The notes under the pieces: generated by a model
The model's input: the letters and a program-made list of their open reading frames with translations, nothing else
What the model was told of the DNA's origin: nothing
The model's database searches: none
Position numbers and translations under genes: made by a program
Shown: positions 62,601-64,000 of the stretch, one piece after another
Layout: the number at the start of each line of letters is the position of its first letter
Position numbering within the stretch: position 1 is the first letter of the stretch
NCBI RefSeq assembly: GCF_030936135.1
Contig: NC_082603.1
Location: 15,034,880-15,098,879 of the forward strand
Direction: 5' to 3'
From: Gavia stellata
Taxonomy: Eukaryota; Chordata; Aves; Gaviiformes; Gaviidae
Length of the DNA: 64,000 bases

Positions 62601-62895
62601 GCCAGTTGACTAGCTCTGCAGCGGACTTGTTCTTTCCAGAATCTGACCTTAATATCCTATAGAGCTAGACATTTCACAGACATAATGCTAGGAAAAAGGG
62701 GGGAAAAAGACCCCAAGCTCCTGTGCATAGAAAGACAGTGAGTTCTAATCTCATAATTGGTAAGATTACATGGATTTGCTCTCTGAATCCGAAGTTGGTA
62801 CTAAGTTAGTGGCAAAATTAATGTTGGATGCATCTTAAAATCGGAGGAGGAAGGCCATTTACCTGGTGGCAGGGATTGCTATCATACGAAACACC
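31200..62895 (-). CDS. Unrecognised microexon gene encoding a Gly/Ser-rich modular protein with a hydrophobic C-terminal tail
   Basis: I do not recognise this gene. At least 49 minus-strand exons are visible, numbered e1 (62863) to e49 (31200) in transcript order: 48 microexons of 21-45 nt and one terminal exon. Every microexon is a multiple of three, phase 0 at both ends, flanked by AG and GT (one GC) and open in the same frame; the other two frames contain stops in several exons (e7, e10, e24). The join gives at least 643 residues. The C-terminal half repeats a ~13-residue module (G/D-S[11 protein letters not shown]); the N-terminal part is more varied, with Asn sequons, acidic residues and scattered Cys. 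The last exon has a Leu-rich tail suggesting GPI anchoring, so a secreted or surface role is inferred. No start codon or signal peptide is visible, so it is 5'-incomplete. Introns are 100 bp to 2.3 kb. It could be an adhesive, coat or mucin-like protein; function is unknown. Confidence 0.85.
31706..31735 (-). CDS. Microexon gene exon e48 (30 nt)
   Basis: Peptide [10 protein letters not shown]. The polypyrimidine tract of its acceptor is a TTTG microsatellite (plus-strand AAAC units at 31740-31760). Donor GTAAGC. Confidence 0.84.
32441..32479 (-). CDS. Microexon gene exon e47 (39 nt)
   Basis: Peptide [13 protein letters not shown]. Acceptor ...TACTTTACAG, donor GTAAGA. Confidence 0.85.
33033..33071 (-). 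CDS. Microexon gene exon e46 (39 nt)
   Basis: Peptide [13 protein letters not shown]. Acceptor ...CTTTTTTCAG, donor GTAAGG. Confidence 0.86.
34249..34284 (-). CDS. Microexon gene exon e45 (36 nt)
   Basis: Peptide [12 protein letters not shown]. With e46 and e47 it forms a C-terminal subset ending in GKP instead of GGQ. Donor GTAAGT. Confidence 0.85.
34710..34748 (-). CDS. Microexon gene exon e44 (39 nt)
   Basis: Peptide [13 protein letters not shown]. Acceptor ...CTTTTTTTTTAATAG, donor GTGAGT. Confidence 0.87.
35945..35983 (-). CDS. Microexon gene exon e43 (39 nt), GC donor
   Basis: Peptide [13 protein letters not shown]. The donor is CAG/GCAAGC, a GC-AG intron, the only non-GT donor in the set. 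Acceptor ...CTTTTTACAG. Confidence 0.82.
36137..36175 (-). pseudogene. Dead microexon copy (39 nt)
   Basis: Exactly 39 nt between an intact acceptor (TTCACAG) and a position where the donor reads ATAAGT instead of GTAAGT. In the family frame it starts GSSRCMNH, then has a TAA stop, then ends YDVQ. Length, flanks and ends fit the family, but both donor and frame are broken: an exon that has died in place. Confidence 0.75.
36434..36469 (-). CDS. Microexon gene exon e42 (36 nt)
   Basis: Peptide [12 protein letters not shown]. Donor GTAGGC. Confidence 0.84.
37482..37511 (-). CDS. Microexon gene exon e41 (30 nt), Cys type
   Basis: Peptide [10 protein letters not shown]. Donor GTAAGT, acceptor ...TTTTATACAG. 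Paralogue of e30. Confidence 0.83.
37766..38345. repeat. Near-identical intragenic duplicate tract, copy 1
   Basis: About 580 bp matching 45686-46268 at roughly 97-99% outside homopolymer runs. It covers the intron between e40 and e41 and most of e40, and stops abruptly inside that exon. A 125-codon open frame on the plus strand inside it is a by-product with no exon-like support. Confidence 0.9.
38320..38355 (-). CDS. Microexon gene exon e40 (36 nt)
   Basis: Peptide [12 protein letters not shown]. Its downstream 26 nt and the following intron are nearly identical to e29. Acceptor ...CTTTTTTTTTTCCAG, donor GTATGC. Confidence 0.86.
38703..38741 (-). CDS. Microexon gene exon e39 (39 nt)
   Basis: Peptide [13 protein letters not shown]. 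Acceptor CCCATTTCTTTAG, donor GTAAAA. Confidence 0.86.
39181..39219 (-). CDS. Microexon gene exon e38 (39 nt)
   Basis: Peptide [13 protein letters not shown]. Donor GTGAGA. Confidence 0.86.
40070..40108 (-). CDS. Microexon gene exon e37 (39 nt)
   Basis: Peptide [13 protein letters not shown], the cleanest example of the module. Acceptor TTCTTTTTGTTCAG, donor GTGAGA. Confidence 0.88.
40461..40499 (-). CDS. Microexon gene exon e36 (39 nt)
   Basis: Peptide [13 protein letters not shown]. Differs from e37 at one residue and a few silent third positions. Donor GTGAAA. Confidence 0.87.
40878..40916 (-). CDS. Microexon gene exon e35 (39 nt)
   Basis: Peptide [13 protein letters not shown]. Acceptor ...ATTTTTCCAG, donor GTAAGC. 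Confidence 0.87.
41201..41239 (-). CDS. Microexon gene exon e34 (39 nt)
   Basis: Peptide [13 protein letters not shown]. Acceptor ...TCTTTACAG, donor GTAAGC. Confidence 0.86.
41428..41563. repeat. Intronic paralogous segment, copy 1
   Basis: Intron between e34 and e33. Matches 48018-48164 in the same orientation (shared AAGGGTGGAAGGCAAA, GGAATGGCATTTCTTTATTT-like and GAATCCTG strings), with small indels. A long plus-strand open frame crosses it by chance. Confidence 0.85.
41980..42018 (-). CDS. Microexon gene exon e33 (39 nt)
   Basis: Peptide [13 protein letters not shown]. Acceptor is a long C/T tract ending CCCCCCAG; donor GTAAGC. Confidence 0.86.
42219..42248 (-). CDS. Microexon gene exon e32 (30 nt)
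   Basis: Peptide [10 protein letters not shown]. Looks like a standard module that has lost its first three residues; the acceptor is now TTTCTGAAAG. Donor GTACAC is weaker than average, so it may be skipped. Confidence 0.65.
42249..43930. other. 1.7-kb intron between e31 and e32
   Basis: No convincing exon. A possible remnant at 43444-43473 would read [10 protein letters not shown] after a fair acceptor but has a poor donor (GTTAGA). Otherwise featureless. Confidence 0.5.
43931..43972 (-). CDS. Microexon gene exon e31 (42 nt)
   Basis: Peptide [14 protein letters not shown], a diverged module. Acceptor ...CCCCCCCTTACAG, donor GTAAGC. Confidence 0.8.
44590..45187 (+). mobile_element. CR1 LINE 3' fragment in the microexon gene intron
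   Basis: Plus-strand CR1 ORF2 C-terminus in two frames: [17 protein letters not shown] to [15 protein letters not shown], then a frameshift near 44840-44860, then [19 protein letters not shown] to [18 protein letters not shown]. Ends with the family 3' tail ...CTTTCCAACCTAAATGATTCTATGAT. It sits in the e30-e31 intron and is antisense to the gene. Confidence 0.95.
45381..45410 (-). CDS. Microexon gene exon e30 (30 nt), Cys type
   Basis: Peptide [10 protein letters not shown], related to e41 and e13. Acceptor ...TTTTTTACAG, donor GTAAGT. Confidence 0.82.
45686..46268. repeat. Near-identical intragenic duplicate tract, copy 2
   Basis: Partner of 37766-38345, same orientation, about 7.9 kb away, ending inside e29 at the homologous codon. 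Differences are mainly in T-run length plus a few substitutions. Confidence 0.9.
46243..46281 (-). CDS. Microexon gene exon e29 (39 nt)
   Basis: Peptide [13 protein letters not shown]. Its downstream 26 nt lie in the near-identical tract shared with e40; the rest of the exon differs. Donor GTATGC. Confidence 0.85.
46561..46599 (-). CDS. Microexon gene exon e28 (39 nt)
   Basis: Peptide [13 protein letters not shown]. Acceptor made of a T tract then CCCCCCCAG; donor GTGGGA. A 20-nt A-rich run follows on the plus strand at 46501-46519. Confidence 0.84.
46897..46935 (-). CDS. Microexon gene exon e27 (39 nt)
   Basis: Peptide [13 protein letters not shown]. Acceptor ...ATTTTTTGCAG, donor GTAAAT. 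Confidence 0.84.
47206..47244 (-). CDS. Microexon gene exon e26 (39 nt)
   Basis: Peptide [13 protein letters not shown], ending His where most end Gln (shared with e34). Donor GTAAGC. Confidence 0.85.
47922..47960 (-). CDS. Microexon gene exon e25 (39 nt)
   Basis: Peptide [13 protein letters not shown]: a diverged, basic module. Acceptor ...ATTTTTTTAG, donor GTAAGC. Confidence 0.8.
48018..48164. repeat. Intronic paralogous segment, copy 2
   Basis: Intron between e25 and e24, paralogous to 41428-41563. Shows that the e24-e25 and e33-e34 regions arose by duplication of a larger block. Confidence 0.85.
49580..49618 (-). CDS. Microexon gene exon e24 (39 nt)
   Basis: Peptide [14 protein letters not shown] diverged, acidic version of the 13-residue module. 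Both other frames have stops. Donor GTAAGC. Confidence 0.82.
50477..50518 (-). CDS. Microexon gene exon e23 (42 nt)
   Basis: Peptide [14 protein letters not shown]. Acceptor ...TTTTTCTGAACAG, donor GTAAGT. Confidence 0.84.
50568..50599 (+). repeat. 32-nt T homopolymer
   Basis: Uninterrupted T run in the intron just upstream of e23, seen as poly-A on the sense strand. Length is likely polymorphic or assembly-sensitive. Confidence 0.9.
50977..51021 (-). CDS. Microexon gene exon e22 (45 nt)
   Basis: Peptide [15 protein letters not shown]. Start resembles e17/e21 (GGSSxY). Acceptor ...TTTTCTGTACAG, donor GTAAAC. Confidence 0.83.
51152..51190 (-). CDS. Microexon gene exon e21 (39 nt)
   Basis: Peptide [13 protein letters not shown], copy of e17. 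Donor GTAAGT. Confidence 0.86.
51291..51332 (-). CDS. Microexon gene exon e20 (42 nt)
   Basis: Peptide [14 protein letters not shown], copy of e16. Acceptor ...TTCCTTTCAG, donor GTAAAT. Confidence 0.85.
51744..51782 (-). CDS. Microexon gene exon e19 (39 nt)
   Basis: Peptide [13 protein letters not shown], copy of e15 at a 1092-bp offset. Confidence 0.85.
51885..51926 (-). CDS. Microexon gene exon e18 (42 nt)
   Basis: Peptide [14 protein letters not shown], copy of e14 at a 1092-bp offset. Confidence 0.85.
52245..52283 (-). CDS. Microexon gene exon e17 (39 nt)
   Basis: Peptide [13 protein letters not shown], identical to e21; paralogue of e15/e19. Donor GTAAGT. Confidence 0.86.
52383..52424 (-). 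CDS. Microexon gene exon e16 (42 nt)
   Basis: Peptide [14 protein letters not shown], identical to e20; paralogue of e14/e18. Confidence 0.85.
52836..52874 (-). CDS. Microexon gene exon e15 (39 nt)
   Basis: Peptide [13 protein letters not shown], identical to e19. Acceptor ...TTTTCTGCACAG, donor GTAGTT. Confidence 0.85.
52977..53018 (-). CDS. Microexon gene exon e14 (42 nt)
   Basis: Peptide [14 protein letters not shown], identical to e18. Part of the recently duplicated block. Donor GTAAAC. Confidence 0.85.
53059..55320. other. 2.3-kb intron between e13 and e14
   Basis: Largest gap in the exon series, at the border between the Gly/Ser-repeat half and the varied N-terminal half. A 27-nt phase-0 open segment flanked by AG and GT near 54751-54777 would read ASGFTWICQ, but its pyrimidine tract is poor. 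Nothing else was recognised. Confidence 0.5.
55321..55362 (-). CDS. Microexon gene exon e13 (42 nt), Cys type
   Basis: Peptide [14 protein letters not shown]. One of three exons with a GGCxC start (also e30 and e41). Acceptor ...TTTATAG, donor GTAATT. Confidence 0.82.
55892..55933 (-). CDS. Microexon gene exon e12 (42 nt)
   Basis: Peptide [14 protein letters not shown]. Acceptor ...TTCTTCACAG, donor GTCAGG (non-consensus +3/+4). Confidence 0.78.
56835..56876 (-). CDS. Microexon gene exon e11 (42 nt)
   Basis: Peptide [14 protein letters not shown] with two Asn sequons (NES, NHT) and no Gly. Donor GTAATA. Confidence 0.74.
57076..57117 (-). CDS. Microexon gene exon e10 (42 nt)
   Basis: Peptide [14 protein letters not shown]. 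The two other frames contain stops, so this exon helps fix phase 0. Acceptor ...TTTTTTACAG, donor GTAAAC. Confidence 0.76.
57750..57788 (-). CDS. Microexon gene exon e9 (39 nt)
   Basis: Peptide [13 protein letters not shown]: basic, with one Cys and a VVV run; compositionally the odd one out. Acceptor ...CTTTACAG, donor GTAAGT. Confidence 0.72.
57789..59532. other. 1.7-kb intron between e8 and e9
   Basis: AT-rich and featureless; no acceptable AG-microexon-GT pattern found. Confidence 0.5.
59533..59562 (-). CDS. Microexon gene exon e8 (30 nt)
   Basis: Peptide [10 protein letters not shown] with an N-D-T glycosylation sequon. Acceptor ...TTTTCCAG, donor GTAAGT. Confidence 0.76.
60159..60203 (-). 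CDS. Microexon gene exon e7 (45 or 36 nt)
   Basis: Peptide [15 protein letters not shown] if the upstream acceptor (TTCTTCTAG) is used. A second AG 9 nt further gives [12 protein letters not shown], also in frame. Strongly acidic, one Cys; donor GTGAGT. Unlike the Gly/Ser modules. Confidence 0.75.
60533..60571 (-). CDS. Microexon gene exon e6 (39 nt)
   Basis: Peptide [13 protein letters not shown]; acceptor GTTGTTAAAG is weaker than most; donor GTAACT. Confidence 0.78.
60676..60711 (-). CDS. Microexon gene exon e5 (36 nt)
   Basis: Peptide [12 protein letters not shown], acceptor TTCCTTTTATAG, donor GTAAGT. Confidence 0.83.
60892..60930 (-). CDS. Microexon gene exon e4 (39 nt)
   Basis: Peptide [13 protein letters not shown], acceptor TTGTTAGCAG, donor GTAGGT. 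A recent relative of e3; its first two residues differ from the usual GG. Confidence 0.82.
61055..61093 (-). CDS. Microexon gene exon e3 (39 nt)
   Basis: Peptide [13 protein letters not shown], strong acceptor TTTTGTTTTCACAG, donor GTAAGT. Closely related to e4 and e5 (SQNYGG core). Confidence 0.85.
61357..61377 (-). CDS. Microexon gene exon e2 (21 nt)
   Basis: Peptide DGSQGGQ, the shortest exon of the set. Acceptor ...TTTACAG, donor GTAGGT. At 21 nt it is near the lower limit for exon definition. Confidence 0.72.
61378..62862. other. 1.5-kb intron between e1 and e2
   Basis: Contains a very AT-rich patch (62060-62225, TATA/ATAT-like). No exon recognised. Confidence 0.5.
62863..62895 (-). 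CDS. Microexon gene exon e1 (33 nt)
   Basis: Peptide [11 protein letters not shown]. Acceptor tract of TTTG units ending TTTTTAACAG; donor GTAAAT. Most upstream exon found; has a Cys. Confidence 0.75.
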
Positions 62896-64000
62896 CTGTT
62901 AAAAACAAACAAACAAGGTAAATGCCCAAATTTTAAATTTTCTTGAAAAGTAATCAGCTTTCTTAAAACTTCTTGCGTGAGAATTAATGTAACCAAACTC
63001 AACATAAAACTTTACAGAGGGTGAGTTTAATTTTATTTAACCCCTTATGTCTGTGGCTTTACCCTCTGTCACTCCCATATTTGCAAGCACCAAGACACAT
63101 GCACACAAATGATTGAAGCAGGACTATGTGTGTGCCACATGGAAAGCAAGGTAGGCTGGCAATTGATGTCTCTCTGTAGCATCCTAGTTCCTCTTGATTC
63201 GTAAAGATGAACTGGCTTTTTTTTGGACAGTCCTTTTAGGAATCAACAGTTTCTGTTGTGTGACCATCTACCTCAGAATCTTGCTAGATTCACCCATCAT
63301 AGATCTTAGGCAAGGCTGCTGCCCAATGCCTTTCATTTCCCTGTTTTGGGTATAATTTTGGCTACAGCCAGTCTTCCTCTTGGGATGAAAGGGTGAGAAA
63401 CAGTACACACAATGAGTTCTACTCTGGTTGTCACTCTCCCATTATTAGAGCACAGGTCTTCTGTTGATAAGTCAATCTGTGACACAGCTTTGGTGGAAGT
63501 AACACATTCTTCCGGGTTTATCAGTTTCATTGCCGCTAACTGTGTCCTTGTTGTAGTGCTTCTTATGATGTTTTCACATGCATTACCATTCATACTTAAC
63601 TCATATCAATCCTAATATTTCTGCTAAATACTTCTGCTAAAAAATTCTGTATTTATACTTCTCTTTCATTCTTGTTGCTTTCTCTAATATAGTTATTTGA
63701 ACATAGGTTTATATCATGGCCTCATCCATGACCCTTTTCACCTGGGATCTCATCATTGAAGACACCATCTTTATACCACTGTAGGCATACACATGTTGAA
63801 ATGGAACCAGGATGAACACTACTAATTTAATTCTTATTCCACAGGAGCCACACTCTGATCACATTGCTTTCTATGGGAACTAAATAGAGCAACATTTGAA
63901 AATCATTCCCAAGAAAAGATTTTGTCTGTTTACTGAGTAGACAGATGAATCACTACTTGTCCGTCTTACGTGTGTAACACTACATGGGAGAAACCACTTC
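62896..64000. other. Upstream end of window, no exon recognised
   Basis: The 5' continuation of the microexon gene should lie here or beyond. I searched the minus strand for an ATG plus hydrophobic signal peptide with a phase-0 donor and found none. An 86-codon minus-strand open frame (63333-63593) has no recognisable family or splice context. Confidence 0.45.

Noticed and set aside
31200-62895. CRISPR-like or simple tandem repeat explanation for the regularly spaced short repeats
   Set aside because: Spacing is irregular (100 bp to 2.3 kb), the repeated units vary as codons do, and each has splice borders, so they are exons.
63333-63593. 86-codon minus-strand open frame at the window end
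   Set aside because: No recognisable family, no hydrophobic start and no good splice sites; treated as chance or an unidentified old repeat.

Overview
The window reads as nuclear DNA of a bird. Evidence: three CR1 retrotransposon fragments of the avian type with their usual ...gattctatga... 3' ends, long AT-rich introns, vertebrate splice signals and one CpG island. No bacterial-style genes are present. Almost all long open frames are intron or repeat noise. Real coding sequence is in short exons, all on the minus strand.

Layout, low to high coordinate: (1) 1-7.7 kb is downstream flank and possible long 3' UTR, with a GC-rich edge at 1-240. (2) 7.9-29.1 kb is SLC35A3, the Golgi UDP-N-acetylglucosamine transporter. 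Seven coding exons encode a complete 326-residue protein, followed upstream by an ~11.7 kb 5' intron and a CpG-island promoter at about 29.0-29.7 kb. (3) 31.2-62.9 kb is a second minus-strand gene that I do not recognise. It consists of at least 48 tiny exons (21-45 nt, most often 39 nt), every one a multiple of three and in phase 0 at both ends, plus a terminal 99-nt exon. Together they encode at least 643 residues of Gly/Ser/Gln/Tyr-rich sequence built from roughly 13-residue modules such as [13 protein letters not shown]. It ends in a Leu-rich hydrophobic tail that looks like a GPI-anchor signal. The 5' end, where a signal peptide would be expected, is not visible and probably lies beyond 64 kb.

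The microexon gene is the candidate undescribed system. It has grown by repeated exon duplication: a four-exon, ~874-bp block is present twice at about 99% identity; a ~580-bp near-identical tract links 37.8-38.3 kb to 45.7-46.3 kb and stops abruptly inside an exon; intron fragments show an older multi-kb block duplication; and one 39-nt exon copy is dead. Because all units are phase 0-0, gain, loss or skipping of any exon keeps the frame. From human synteny (AGL - SLC35A3 - MFSD14A) I infer that the novel gene sits between AGL and SLC35A3, and that MFSD14A lies below position 1. Neither neighbour is seen in the window.
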